Part shown: one piece after another, positions 53,481-60,925 of the stretch
Position numbering within the stretch: position 1 is the stretch's first letter
Layout: the number at the start of each line of letters is the position of its first letter
NCBI GenBank assembly: GCA_963205115.1
Contig: CAUJHV010000035.1
Location: 26,194 to 90,193 of the forward strand
Reading direction: 5' to 3'
Origin: Pseudomonadota bacterium
GTDB lineage: Bacteria; Pseudomonadota; Gammaproteobacteria; Burkholderiales; Burkholderiaceae_C
DNA length: 64,000 nucleotides
Notes under the pieces: generated by a model
Database searches by the model: none
Seen by the model: only the letters and a program-made list of their open reading frames with translations
Told to the model about the DNA's origin: nothing
Position numbers and translations under genes: made by a program

Positions 53481-53999
53481 ATGGAGTTCGTTCTTCGCGC
53501 AGTCTGGGAAGCCTTTAACTCAGCGCACAAGTACGTTTTGCATGGCGCAGCCCTGAATCTCTGGTTCTGGTTTGTCTGCCTGCACTTCCTCTTGGCGATA
53601 GCAACCCTTGGGCTTGGCGACAGGACTGTTTGTGATATTGCTCGACCGCTGAGGAAGATCTTTAATCCCGACGCCGAGTCACTCATTGAGGGTGTGTTGG
53701 AGGTGGCGGTTGCGTTGCCTCGCGCTGTTGTGTACTACGGCGGCTTGTACTTGCGCTCCTACATCCTCGCGGTGCGTGTCTTGCTCCTTGCCTATGTGTG
53801 TGTGATCCCCGCACTCCTCACGCCACTTGCTCTCGCGCTTGCCTCGCTTTTGATCTTCGGGAACGTGCAAGTGACACCGGCGAACGAGCACTTTTTCGAA
53901 TTGATCATGTTCTCCACGGTGCCAAGCTGGGCGTACTGGTACTGGCGTCTAGATGCGAAGCGTCTCGTAAGCAACTTCCGTCGAGCGTTTCAGTGTTGA
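53481..53999 (+). CDS. cassette 5: membrane protein
   Basis: 172 residues with several membrane helices (LNLWFWFVCLHFLLAIATLGL at about 22-42; a long hydrophobic stretch YILAVRVLLLAYVCVIPALLTPLALALASLLIF at about 95-130). The ATG is 5 bases after the attC4 crossover with no ribosome-binding site. No family is recognised. Confidence 0.7.
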   Translation: MEFVLRAVWEAFNSAHKYVLHGAALNLWFWFVCLHFLLAIATLGLGDRTVCDIARPLRKIFNPDAESLIEGVLEVAVALPRAVVYYGGLYLRSYILAVRVLLLAYVCVIPALLTPLALALASLLIFGNVQVTPANEHFFELIMFSTVPSWAYWYWRLDAKRLVSNFRRAFQC

Positions 54000-54000
54000 G

Positions 54001-54129
54001 GCCTAACATGGCGCTGCAGCCGACGCGCTACGGCGTGCCGCCACTCGCGGCCGGCAATGGCCTGCGGCCAATCTGTGCCGGCCGCTCCAGGCGCCACGCC
54101 TCCGCGCGCGGCTGAGCTTTACGTTAGGC
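54001..54129 (+). repeat. attC5 (129 bp)
   Basis: R'' GCCTAAC (54001-54007), R' GTTAGGC (54123-54129). The upstream gene stops at TGA just before R'', not inside it. The 35-codon frame is present. Confidence 0.95.
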
Positions 54130-54142
54130 GTCAGAGGAAACC

Positions 54143-54523
54143 ATGTGCGCCAACTGTCATTCAGAGCTTCAACGGTTATGGGCAGTCGGACCGCCTTACC
54201 CACAGTTGCAGACCGTCGCTCAAGGTTCCTTCGTCAATCTCGGCCGTTGCACCGAGTGCGGTCAACTCTGGCTTGAGTCCTTCTACGAGCCGTATGCGTC
54301 GTTCAAGTACGCCGTTCCCTGGCGACGAACGATCGAGCAGTTTGAAGGAGCGCGCGACAAGGACGGAAGTCTGTCGCTTTGCAGATGGCATGAGGCTGAA
54401 GTACGCTCCCTTGGGAATACAGCCGACCCGCTGACGCTTGAGCACATTGAGGTTCATTTCAGCCGGTCACACGGTCTCGTTGATCTCAGGCCAACAAAGC
54501 ACTCAAATGAAGTCGAACTCTAG
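54143..54523 (+). CDS. cassette 6: small CxxC protein
   Basis: 126 residues with MCANCHSEL at the N-terminus and RCTECGQLW at about residue 35, a CxxC-x(n)-CxxC arrangement suggesting a zinc ribbon. The remainder (CRWHEAEVRSLGNTADPLTLEHIEVHF) is unrecognised. RBS-like GAGGAAACC precedes ATG 54143. Confidence 0.7.
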   Translation: MCANCHSELQRLWAVGPPYPQLQTVAQGSFVNLGRCTECGQLWLESFYEPYASFKYAVPWRRTIEQFEGARDKDGSLSLCRWHEAEVRSLGNTADPLTLEHIEVHFSRSHGLVDLRPTKHSNEVEL

Positions 54524-54562
54524 AGCGCCAGCGTGTTCTTCTTTCATGCTCATAACACTGCC

Positions 54563-54691
54563 GCCTAACATGGCGCTGCAGCCGACGCGCTACGGCATGC
54601 CGCCACTCGCGGCCGGCAATGGCCTTCGGCCATTCTGTGCCGGCCGCTCCTGGCGTCACGCCTCCGCGCGCGGCTGAGCTTTACGTTGGGC
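54563..54691 (+). repeat. attC6 (129 bp, GTTGGGC right end)
   Basis: R'' GCCTAAC (54563-54569), R' GTTGGGC (54685-54691). R' carries the left end of the 461-bp repeat cassette that follows. The 35-codon frame is present (MALQPTRYGM). Confidence 0.95.
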
Positions 54692-54694
54692 GGA

Positions 54695-55138
54695 ATGCAG
54701 TTGGTTGTCGGCTCCACCCGTGTCGCGATGCTGAACCGACTGCTCGCCTCAACCAGGCTCACCGTCACCGCTCGCTCGGGCCGTCCGTCCGCTGGCGGCC
54801 GGCGAACTGCCGCGGCGTCGAACCGGTGCCCCGTTGCGGGCGTCACACCCACGCCCGCCGGCGCGGACCCTCGGGCGGGTTTGTCCGTTCGGGTCTTGCA
54901 TCGACGCTGCGGCGTGGGCCGTCCGTCCATCGGCGGCCGGCGAACCGTCGCTGGCGGTCGTGCATGGCGGCGCCGTGCCGGTCACGACTGCGGCTCTGCG
55001 CATGGGCGCATCAAGCGTTCAACCGAGGGTGGGGCATCTCGACAGGCACGCTCGCTCGGGTCACAGTCGGCCGCAAGCGGCCTGCCCAACTCAACGTCGC
55101 AGCGGACAGCCAACGGCGTTGCCGTTGGCCGCCGCTGA
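54695..55138 (+). CDS. cassette 7: repeat cassette copy 1 (147 codons)
   Basis: Frame in the first copy of a cassette of exactly 461 bp (54686-55146) that occurs five times. ATG 54695 is 9 bases after the crossover G and the frame is 147 codons. The protein is Arg/Ala/Gly-rich (GRPSAGGRRTAAASNRCPVAGVTP) with no recognised family and its last about 20 residues lie in attC7. Because frames are open on other strands too, it may be noncoding; the evidence for protein is length conservation only. Confidence 0.4.
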   Translation: MQLVVGSTRVAMLNRLLASTRLTVTARSGRPSAGGRRTAAASNRCPVAGVTPTPAGADPRAGLSVRVLHRRCGVGRPSIGGRRTVAGGRAWRRRAGHDCGSAHGRIKRSTEGGASRQARSLGSQSAASGLPNSTSQRTANGVAVGRR

Positions 55139-55152
55139 ACTCTAAGTTGGGC
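55084..55152 (+). repeat. attC7 (69 bp)
   Basis: R'' GCCCAAC (55084-55090), R' GTTGGGC (55146-55152). A short site whose stem is AGCGGACAGCCAACGGC / GCCGTTGGCCGCCGCT. It is half the length of the 129-bp class. Confidence 0.93.
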
Positions 55153-55155
55153 GGA

Positions 55156-55599
55156 ATGCAGTTGGTTGTCGTCTCCACCCGCGCCTCGATGTTGAGCCGA
55201 CTGCTCTTCTCCACCAGGCTCACCGTCGCCGCTCGTGCGGGCCGTCCGTCCGCTGGCGGCCGGCGCACCGCCGTGGCGTCGAACCGGTGCCCCATTGCGG
55301 GCGTCACACCCGCGCCCGCTGGCGCGGTTCCTCGTGCCGGTCTGTCCGTTCAGGCATCCGTGTGGAGCATGGGCGCGGGCCGCCCGTCCGTCGGCGGCCG
55401 GCGAGCCGACCGTGCGGGTCAAGCAAGTCGCCAAGGTGGCGAGCGCAACGACCGCTCTGCGCATGTGCGCCTCAAGCGTTTAACCGAGGCCTGCGCATCT
55501 CGACAGGCTGGCTTGCTTGGGTCACAGTCGGCCGCAAGCGGCCTGCCCAACTCAACGTTGCAGCGGACAGCCAACGGCGTTGCCGTTGGCCGCCGCTGA
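55156..55599 (+). CDS. cassette 8: repeat cassette copy 2 (147 codons)
   Basis: Second copy, exactly 461 bp (55147-55607), directly after copy 1. The 147-codon frame is intact (MQLVVVSTRASMLSRLLFST). It differs from copies 1, 3 and 4 by the WSMGAGRPSVGGRR segment, shared with copy 5, so it belongs to a second subfamily. Coding status is uncertain. Confidence 0.4.
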   Translation: MQLVVVSTRASMLSRLLFSTRLTVAARAGRPSAGGRRTAVASNRCPIAGVTPAPAGAVPRAGLSVQASVWSMGAGRPSVGGRRADRAGQASRQGGERNDRSAHVRLKRLTEACASRQAGLLGSQSAASGLPNSTLQRTANGVAVGRR

Positions 55600-55613
55600 A
55601 CTCTAAGTTGGGC
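55545..55613 (+). repeat. attC8 (69 bp)
   Basis: R'' GCCCAAC (55545-55551), R' GTTGGGC (55607-55613). Nearly identical to attC7, differing at one or two positions. Confidence 0.93.
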
Positions 55614-55616
55614 GGA

Positions 55617-55889
55617 ATGCAGTTGGTTGTCGTCTTCACCCGAGTCGCGATGCTGCACCGACTGCTCGCCCCAACCAGGCTCACCGTCACCGCTCGCTCG
55701 GGCCGTCCGTCCGCTGGCGGCCGGCGGGCCACCGCGGCGTCGAGACGGTGCCCCGTTGCGGGCGTCACACCCGCGCCCGCTGGCGCGGACCCTCGGGCCG
55801 GTTTGTCCGTTCAGGTCTTGCATCGAGGCCGCGGCGTGGGCCGTCCGTCCATCGGCGGCCGGCGAACCGGCTGTGGCGCTTCAACGTGA
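55617..55889 (+). pseudogene. cassette 9: repeat cassette copy 3 (frame shortened to 90 codons)
   Basis: Third tandem copy, exactly 461 bp (55608-56068). The frame follows copy 1 up to GRRTGCGAST and then meets TGA at 55887-55889, where the other copies continue: base substitutions create the stop, with no net indel. The 3' third (from about 55860) has diverged strongly from the other copies before the shared attC, perhaps by recombination. Confidence 0.5.
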
Positions 55890-56005
55890 CACCGCCGTGG
55901 CGGGTTCATCTACAGTTCTGTGTATGCGCGCCTCAAGCGGTCAACACTGAGCGGGGCAGTCTGGCCGGTAATCTCGTTCTGGGCACATCCGGCCGCAAGC
56001 GGCCT

Positions 56006-56074
56006 GCCCAACTCAACGTTGCAGCGGACAGCCAACGGCGTTGCCGTTGGCCGCCGCTGAACTCTAAGTTAGGC
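56006..56074 (+). repeat. attC9 (69 bp)
   Basis: R'' GCCCAAC (56006-56012), R' GTTAGGC (56068-56074). R' has the TTAGGC left end of the following cassette. Confidence 0.93.
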
Positions 56075-56083
56075 AAAGCAGAT

Positions 56084-56443
56084 ATGCGCACGAGCACTTC
56101 CGCCATACGGCTCGGCCTTACAGCCTCGCACGCTGGCGAGGTCCGTGCTGCCAAGGGTACCGGTGCGCTCCAGGGCCAGCGTCGTACGCGTCGTGTCGAG
56201 CCCGGCCCCAGCCGGGCTTGGAAGCGCTGCATCTCGTCCTTTGTCCTCCAGGCATCGGGGCCCGGCGCTTTAGAGCGCCGGGTTGAGGCTTCAGTTTGTA
56301 GGCCCGTCCCAAGCGCTCGCCTGGCTCTGCCTAACATGGCGCTGCAGCCGACCCGCTACGGCGTGCCGGCACTCGCAGCCGGCCATGGCCTGTGGCCATT
56401 GTGGGCCGGCCGCTCCCGCCGTCACGCCTCCGCGGGCGGCTGA
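56084..56443 (+). CDS. cassette 10: short orphan frame
   Basis: The smallest non-repeat cassette (383 bp). ATG 56084 opens a 119-codon frame (MRTSTSAIRLGLTASHAGEV) running through attC10 to its TGA, so its last about 36 residues are the attC peptide. It contains a perfect 9-bp palindrome CCCGGCGCT-TTAG-AGCGCCGGG at 56261-56282, a possible terminator or structured RNA. No family is recognised; it may be noncoding. Confidence 0.35.
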   Translation: MRTSTSAIRLGLTASHAGEVRAAKGTGALQGQRRTRRVEPGPSRAWKRCISSFVLQASGPGALERRVEASVCRPVPSARLALPNMALQPTRYGVPALAAGHGLWPLWAGRSRRHASAGG

Positions 56444-56457
56444 GCTTTACGTTAGGC
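56329..56457 (+). repeat. attC10 (129 bp)
   Basis: R'' GCCTAAC (56329-56335), R' GTTAGGC (56451-56457). The 35-codon frame is present and continues the frame of cassette 10 rather than starting anew. Confidence 0.95.
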
Positions 56458-56472
56458 CTCACAAGACACGCC

Positions 56473-56904
56473 ATGCTCAGCTCCGGATCACAGGCTCTCG
56501 TCATCGGTGGGGTGCTGAGCGCCGCGGCCGCGGTAGCGCATCTCGCTTGCATCGTCGTTGGTGGGCCTGGATATCGCTTCATGGGCGCGGGCGAGAAAAT
56601 GGCTCGGGCGGCGGACGCTCGAAAGCTCCGGCCTACGCTCATCACATTAGCCATTGCGGGCGTGCTCTTTGTATGGTCGGCCTATGCGTTGTCAGCGGCA
56701 GGAGTCATCGGCAATCTGCCGCTCGTGAAGCTGGTGCTGCCGGCGATCTGTAGCGTCTACTTGGCTCGCGCAATTGGGTTCCCACTTCTGAAGGCGGAAT
56801 TCCCGGAGAACTCTCAGACTTTCTGGCTGGTGTCCTCTGGTCTTTGCCTGCTAATAGGCCTGGTTCACGTCTATGGAGTTGTACTGCAGTGGTCAGCGCT
56901 GTGA
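56473..56904 (+). CDS. cassette 11: membrane protein
   Basis: 143 residues with about four membrane helices (ALVIGGVLSAAAAVAHLACIV at about 8-28; TLITLAIAGVLFVWSAYALSA at about 55-75; LVKLVLPAICSVYLARAIG; FWLVSSGLCLLIGLVHVYGVV near the end). No family is recognised. The ATG is 15 bases after the end of attC10. Confidence 0.72.
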   Translation: MLSSGSQALVIGGVLSAAAAVAHLACIVVGGPGYRFMGAGEKMARAADARKLRPTLITLAIAGVLFVWSAYALSAAGVIGNLPLVKLVLPAICSVYLARAIGFPLLKAEFPENSQTFWLVSSGLCLLIGLVHVYGVVLQWSAL

Positions 56905-56905
56905 G

Positions 56906-57034
56906 GCCTAACATGGCGCTGCAGCCGACGCGCTACGGCGTGCCGGCGCTCGCAGCCGGCCATGGCCTTCGGCCATTGTGGGCCGGCTGCTTCCGCCGTC
57001 ACGCCTACGCGCGCGGCTGAGCTTTACGTTAGAC
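56906..57034 (+). repeat. attC11 (129 bp, GTTAGAC right end)
   Basis: R'' GCCTAAC (56906-56912), R' GTTAGAC (57028-57034). R' carries the TTAGAC left end of cassette 12. The 35-codon frame is present. Confidence 0.95.
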
Positions 57035-57051
57035 CGCGGAGTGAACGTACC

Positions 57052-57345
57052 GTGCCCCGTCACAGCGCGTCGTCAATCTCGAAGCCGAATGCGCTTCGGA
57101 ACATTGGTCCTAAGTCTCGGGCCATCCTCGCGGCGGCTGGCATCACTTCCTTGAGCCGGCTTCAGGAGGTTGGGGCCGTTGCAGCGTTCGTGCGTGCGAA
57201 GCGCGTCAGTCCGTCGGTCACCTTAAACTTGCTCTGGGCGCTTGAAGGTGCAATCCTGGATGCGCCATGGCAAGAGGTGGCGCGAAGTCATCGAACGTCG
57301 CTTCTCCTGGCGCTGGAAGACTATGAGCTTCGTCGCCAAGGCTGA
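57052..57345 (+). CDS. cassette 12: TfoX C-terminal domain protein
   Basis: 97 residues resembling only the C-terminal (TfoX_C) domain of TfoX/Sxy competence activators: ALRNIGPKSRAILAAAGITSLSRLQEVGAVAAFVRAK and LNLLWALEGAILDAPWQEV. TfoX_C also acts alone in some bacteria as a helix-hairpin-helix-like DNA-binding domain. GTG 57052 is chosen for a GGAG box 11 bases upstream. About 120 bp of noncoding sequence follow before attC12. Confidence 0.8.
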   Translation: MPRHSASSISKPNALRNIGPKSRAILAAAGITSLSRLQEVGAVAAFVRAKRVSPSVTLNLLWALEGAILDAPWQEVARSHRTSLLLALEDYELRRQG

Positions 57346-57465
57346 GAAGTGGGCCGGAAGCACAAAGCGGGGAGGGCAGGTGAGCGTTATGCAATGGCCA
57401 TTGCAGAGTCTGGGTCAGCAGGTCATCCTGTCTCGGTCGGTCAATGTTCCGCTCGTGCGACCGCG

Positions 57466-57594
57466 GTCTAACATGGCGCTGCAGCCGACGCGCTACGGCG
57501 TGCCGCCACTCGCTGCCGGCAATGGCCTGCGGCCATTGTGTGCCGGCCGCTCCTGGCGCCACACCTCCGCGCGCGGCTGAGCTTTACGTTGGGC
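57466..57594 (+). repeat. attC12 (129 bp, GTTGGGC right end)
   Basis: R'' GTCTAAC (57466-57472), matching this cassette's GTTAGAC left end; R' GTTGGGC (57588-57594), the left end of repeat copy 4. The 35-codon frame is present. Confidence 0.95.
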
Positions 57595-57597
57595 GGA

Positions 57598-58041
57598 ATG
57601 CAGTTGGTTGTCGCCTTCACCCGCGTCGCGATGCTGAATCGACTGCACGTCTCGACCAAGCTCACCTTCACCGTTCGTTCGGGCCGTCCGTCCGTTGGCG
57701 GCCGGCGCACCACCGTGGTGTCGAACCGGTGCACCGTTGCGGGCGTCACGCCCGCGCCCGCCGGCGCGGACCCTCGTGCCGGTTTGTCCGTTCGGGTCTT
57801 GCGTCGACGCCGCGGCGTGGGCCACCCGTCCGTCGGCGGCCGGCGAACCGACTGTGGCGTCCGAGCATGGCGCCGCCGTGCCGGTCACGACTGCGGCACT
57901 GCGCATGGGCGCATCAAGCGTTCAACGGAGGGCGGGGCATCTCGACAGGCTCGCTCGCTTGGGTCACAGTCGGCCGCAAGCGGCCTGCCCAACTCAACGT
58001 TGCAGCGGACAGCCAACGGCGTTGCCGTTGGCCGCCGCTGA
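57598..58041 (+). CDS. cassette 13: repeat cassette copy 4 (147 codons)
   Basis: Fourth copy, exactly 461 bp (57589-58049), separated from the first three. The 147-codon frame is intact (MQLVVAFTRVAMLNRLHVST) and closest to copy 1, sharing the AWRRRAGHDCG and IKRSTEGGASRQARS segments. Coding status is uncertain. Confidence 0.4.
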   Translation: MQLVVAFTRVAMLNRLHVSTKLTFTVRSGRPSVGGRRTTVVSNRCTVAGVTPAPAGADPRAGLSVRVLRRRRGVGHPSVGGRRTDCGVRAWRRRAGHDCGTAHGRIKRSTEGGASRQARSLGSQSAASGLPNSTLQRTANGVAVGRR

Positions 58042-58055
58042 ACTCTAAGTTAGGC
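57987..58055 (+). repeat. attC13 (69 bp)
   Basis: R'' GCCCAAC (57987-57993), R' GTTAGGC (58049-58055). Same short class as attC7-9. Confidence 0.93.
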
Positions 58056-58102
58056 ATTGCAGGATCCACCAACTCGGGCTTCAGGCAGGAACTCGAACCG
58101 CA

Positions 58103-58528
58103 ATGAAACTCGCAATCACCTTCGCCCTCTGCGTCGCCGCAGTCCACTTACCTGTTCGAGCAGCGAACTGGGTTGATGTCGCTGGAAACGACGAGGTCAC
58201 CGTCTTTGTTGACACCGAGTCCGTCCGAAAGAATGGGACCAGGGTGAAGACATGGCTCAAATGGAAGTGGCAGAAGCCCCAGGACGTGCCGGGAGCGTAT
58301 CCACTAAGAACCTACCAGTCCGAGAAGCAGCTTCAAGTTTCTGATTGCAGGAATGGGACTCTCGCCATCGCGCAGGGCATCAGATATGCTGGCCCGGACG
58401 ACGGCGATGTGGTGGACAGCTACACGATTGAAGAGCGAGGATGGAAGTTCTCAGAGGCGGCCCCGGAAACGATCGGCGAGACGTTAGTCAAGTTCGCGTG
58501 CAAAGCGGCTACGCCCAAGCGCAAGTAG
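58103..58528 (+). CDS. cassette 14: secreted surface-adhesin-E-like protein
   Basis: 141 residues with a signal peptide (MKLAITFALCVAAVHLPVRA). The mature part (WVDVAGNDEVTVFVDTESVRKNGTRVKTWLKWKW, then QVSDCRNGTLAIAQGIRYAG) resembles the Adhesin_E-like family of small periplasmic or surface proteins of unknown role. Two cysteines are conserved-looking (DCRNG and FACKA). It lies 47 bases inside the cassette. Confidence 0.75.
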   Translation: MKLAITFALCVAAVHLPVRAANWVDVAGNDEVTVFVDTESVRKNGTRVKTWLKWKWQKPQDVPGAYPLRTYQSEKQLQVSDCRNGTLAIAQGIRYAGPDDGDVVDSYTIEERGWKFSEAAPETIGETLVKFACKAATPKRK

Positions 58529-58532
58529 CGAT

Positions 58533-58661
58533 GCCTAACTCTAAGCTGCAGCCGACGCGCTACGGCGTGCCGCCACTCGCGGCCGGCAATGGCCTATGGC
58601 CATTTTGTGCCGGCCGCTCCTGTCGCCACGCCTCCGCGCGCGGCTGAGCTATACGTTAGGC
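58533..58661 (+). repeat. attC14 (129 bp, variant start)
   Basis: R'' GCCTAAC (58533-58539), R' GTTAGGC (58655-58661). The start is TAACTCTAAGCTGCAG instead of TAACATGGCGCTGCAG, so the internal ATG is lost. Confidence 0.93.
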
Positions 58662-58672
58662 GCCAAAGTCAA

Positions 58673-59050
58673 ATGCCGTTGAACGTCGTCGCGATCATGA
58701 TTCACGCTCCCGATCCAGCGGCTGCGCTCGATTGGTACTCGCGCGCGTTTCCCGAAGCCACCCCGCGCAGTTTGACCTCACCGGAGTTCACCTTTCTGCA
58801 GCTTCGGGGCGTCCGTCTCGAAGTCGTTCAGTCTGACGAGAAGGTGTCTTCTGGTCCAGCAGGTACGGTTGTCTATTGGTCCGTTCGCGATCTTGGCGCC
58901 GAGCTATCTAGGCTTCAGGGCCTCGGTGCCACCCTCTATCGCGGTCCAATGGAAATCGAAGACGGAATGAGCATGTGTCAGGTGCAAGACCCATGGGGAA
59001 ATTGCCTTGGTCTTCGCGGTCCAGTGTCTCAACGCGCGGTTGGCGCCTAA
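58673..59050 (+). CDS. cassette 15: VOC (glyoxalase/bleomycin-resistance) protein
   Basis: 125 residues with VOC-fold features: MIHAPDPAAALDWYSRAFPE at the N-terminus and QVQDPWGNCLGLRGP at the C-terminus, the usual metal-ligand positions. VOC members include lyases, dioxygenases and bleomycin/fosfomycin resistance proteins; no clear subfamily is apparent. The stop TAA lies inside R'' of attC15. Confidence 0.85.
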   Translation: MPLNVVAIMIHAPDPAAALDWYSRAFPEATPRSLTSPEFTFLQLRGVRLEVVQSDEKVSSGPAGTVVYWSVRDLGAELSRLQGLGATLYRGPMEIEDGMSMCQVQDPWGNCLGLRGPVSQRAVGA

Positions 59051-59173
59051 CATGACGCTGCAGCCGACGCGTTACGGCGTGCCGCCACTCGCGGCCGGCA
59101 ATGGCCTGCGGCCATTTTGTGCCGGCCCCTCCCGGCGCCACGCCTCCGCGCGCGGCTGAGCTTTACGTTAGGC
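59045..59173 (+). repeat. attC15 (129 bp)
   Basis: R'' GCCTAAC (59045-59051), R' GTTAGGC (59167-59173). The internal frame begins ATGACGCTGCAG (one substitution from the usual ATGGCG). Confidence 0.95.
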
Positions 59174-59177
59174 CTCC

Positions 59178-59660
59178 ATGACTACCCTTACAGGCGCGCA
59201 GTATGAAGAGCTTGCGCGAGAACTGCTCGCCACGCTCCAAGGGTTCGGCGCACTTTGCGGTTACGAAGTTGGCTACGGTCCGAAGAATCGGCTCCGTGGT
59301 GCGTCGGGCTACGCCCATCAGATCGACCTCTCTTTACTTGGCCAAAGACGACTCTTCCTTCTCGAGTTGAAGCACTTCAAGAAGCCCATAGGGGTCGCAG
59401 AGTTGCTTGTTATCGCCTCGCGGAATCAAGACATCTCTGCAGCCTACCCTGACAGGGTTGTTTCGGCGTCCCTCGTATCAACTCAGCGTCCATCGCGAAA
59501 CGTGCCGCCCCTGGCGCTGTTCTTTGGAGTGCAGCTTGAAGTTGTCGCGAGCATGCGCTCGTACGCTCTGTCCTTTGCCAACGAACACCATATAGGCCAC
59601 GTCGAGACATTGGCAGCTTCAGACTCGTTTGAGGCGCAGACAACTCGCGGCGAGGCCTAA
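59178..59660 (+). CDS. cassette 16: PD-(D/E)XK nuclease-like protein
   Basis: 160 residues with an Mrr-like nuclease core: QYEELARELLATL helix, then AHQIDLSLLGQRRLFLLELKHF, giving an aspartate and an ExK pair at the spacing of PD-(D/E)XK enzymes, followed by QDISAAYPDRVVSASLVS. It may cleave DNA as a standalone restriction-like protein; no methylase is near. The ATG is 4 bases after the attC15 site, with no ribosome-binding site. Confidence 0.75.
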   Translation: MTTLTGAQYEELARELLATLQGFGALCGYEVGYGPKNRLRGASGYAHQIDLSLLGQRRLFLLELKHFKKPIGVAELLVIASRNQDISAAYPDRVVSASLVSTQRPSRNVPPLALFFGVQLEVVASMRSYALSFANEHHIGHVETLAASDSFEAQTTRGEA

Positions 59661-59783
59661 CATGGCGCTGCAGCCGACGCGCTACGGCGTGCCGCCACTC
59701 GTGGCCGGCTATAGCCTGCGGCCATTTTGTGCCGGCCGCTCCAGTCGCCACGCCGCCGCGCGCGGCTGAGCTTTACGTTAGGC
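59655..59783 (+). repeat. attC16 (129 bp)
   Basis: R'' GCCTAAC (59655-59661) holds the stop of cassette 16; R' GTTAGGC (59777-59783). The 35-codon frame is present. Confidence 0.95.
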
Positions 59784-59830
59784 CTCATGATTCAACGTCG
59801 CCCCTATCACCCACTTGGGAGAGCTGTTCG

Positions 59831-60238
59831 ATGAAGTCCCTGTGTGCGCTCGCGGCCGGCCTAGCGCTGTCGTCAGTGATCGCTGGCTGCGGGCACTCGC
59901 CCACGCCAAGATATTCGGATGCTGACATCGCGGAGTTCAACGCGCCCATTGAATGTACAAACACGGAAGAGTGCGAGCGGCTTTGGCGCCGCGCCCAGGC
60001 TTGGGTTGTCGAGCAGTCCGGGTTCAAGGTTCAAATTGCCACGAACTCCATCATTCAAACGTTCAACGCGCCGTCATACAGCACTGGCTGGGCGTTCACG
60101 GTTGTTCGGTCACCGATCTCGAAGACAACCGAGCGCTTTGTCGTGAGCCCGAGCTGCGGTGACGCGCCGCTGTGCAGAAAGTCAAAGTACGAGATGGTCG
60201 CAGCCTTCCATGCCACATTGCGACCACTCAAAGACTAA
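59831..60238 (+). CDS. cassette 17: small lipoprotein
   Basis: 135 residues with a lipoprotein signal (LALSSVIAGCGH; lipidated Cys near residue 20). The rest contains an EECERLWRRAQAWVVEQ helix and four cysteines (ECTNTEEC, SCGDAPLC) that may form disulfides. No family is recognised. The start ATG 59831 has only a weak ribosome-binding site. Confidence 0.7.
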   Translation: MKSLCALAAGLALSSVIAGCGHSPTPRYSDADIAEFNAPIECTNTEECERLWRRAQAWVVEQSGFKVQIATNSIIQTFNAPSYSTGWAFTVVRSPISKTTERFVVSPSCGDAPLCRKSKYEMVAAFHATLRPLKD

Positions 60239-60252
60239 TGCGGAGAGCTGAG

Positions 60253-60381
60253 GCCTAACATGGCGCTGCAGCCGACGCGCTACGGCGTGCCGCCACTCGC
60301 GGCTGGCAATGGGCTTTGCCCATTTTGTGCCAGCCGCTCCTGCCGCCACGCCTCCGCGCGCGGCTGAGCTTTACGTTAGGC
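60253..60381 (+). repeat. attC17 (129 bp)
   Basis: R'' GCCTAAC (60253-60259), R' GTTAGGC (60375-60381). The 35-codon frame is present. Confidence 0.95.
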
Positions 60382-60393
60382 CTCCGAGAACGA

Positions 60394-60456
60394 ATGGCTG
60401 ACCTCTGTGGAGGCAACAGCAGTGCTTGCGCTTGCGACGCCGAGTTGGCGTCGTGA
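60394..60456 (+). CDS. cassette 18: Cys-rich 20-codon mini-frame
   Basis: A short frame MADLCGGNSSACACDAELAS starting 13 bases after the attC17 site, with three cysteines, overlapping a hairpin (CGACGCC/GGCGTCG at about 60435-60453). No ribosome-binding site is clear, and a second tiny frame (MQTDPMQSSRR) lies just upstream of the main gene. It could be a leader peptide or chance. Confidence 0.2.
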   Translation: MADLCGGNSSACACDAELAS

Positions 60457-60528
60457 GTTTCGTGACCAAGCGGCGTAGCGACATCATGCAAACAGACCCT
60501 ATGCAGTCTTCAAGAAGGTGAGCCCAAC

Positions 60529-60792
60529 ATGATTCGAACTGGCCTTACAGGCGATTCCGGAGATGAGTACATCTCAATCGATCTTTCCTCTGGGAAGTAC
60601 AAGAACCGCGTCGTGGACTTCCTTGAAACGAAAGACGCTCTCGGCGAGAACTGGGTCTATAGGGTCCGAGCGCAATGGACCGCTGACAAGTTCCATCCGA
60701 CTATGGTAATGAGCGAAGATGAATTCCTTGAATTTGCCGCTCAGGTCATGAGGTGGGAAAGAACGATCCGCGCAAGGAGGGCGCAGGCCTAA
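60529..60792 (+). CDS. cassette 18: hypothetical protein
   Basis: 87 residues (MIRTGLTGDSGDEYISIDLSS...), acidic and soluble, ending RARRAQA with the stop inside R'' of attC18. No family is recognised. AAGGTGAG precedes ATG 60529. The leading 150 bp of this cassette are noncoding apart from mini-frames. Confidence 0.7.
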   Translation: MIRTGLTGDSGDEYISIDLSSGKYKNRVVDFLETKDALGENWVYRVRAQWTADKFHPTMVMSEDEFLEFAAQVMRWERTIRARRAQA

Positions 60793-60915
60793 CATGGCGC
60801 TGCAGCCGACACGCTACGGCGTGCCGCCACTCGCGGCCGGCAATGGCCTTCGGCCATTTTGTGCCGGCCGCTCCTGGCGCCACGCCTCCGCGCGCGGCTG
60901 AGCTATACGTTAGGC
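60787..60915 (+). repeat. attC18 (129 bp)
   Basis: R'' GCCTAAC (60787-60793), R' GTTAGGC (60909-60915). The 35-codon frame is present. Confidence 0.95.
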
Positions 60916-60925
60916 GGCACAAACC

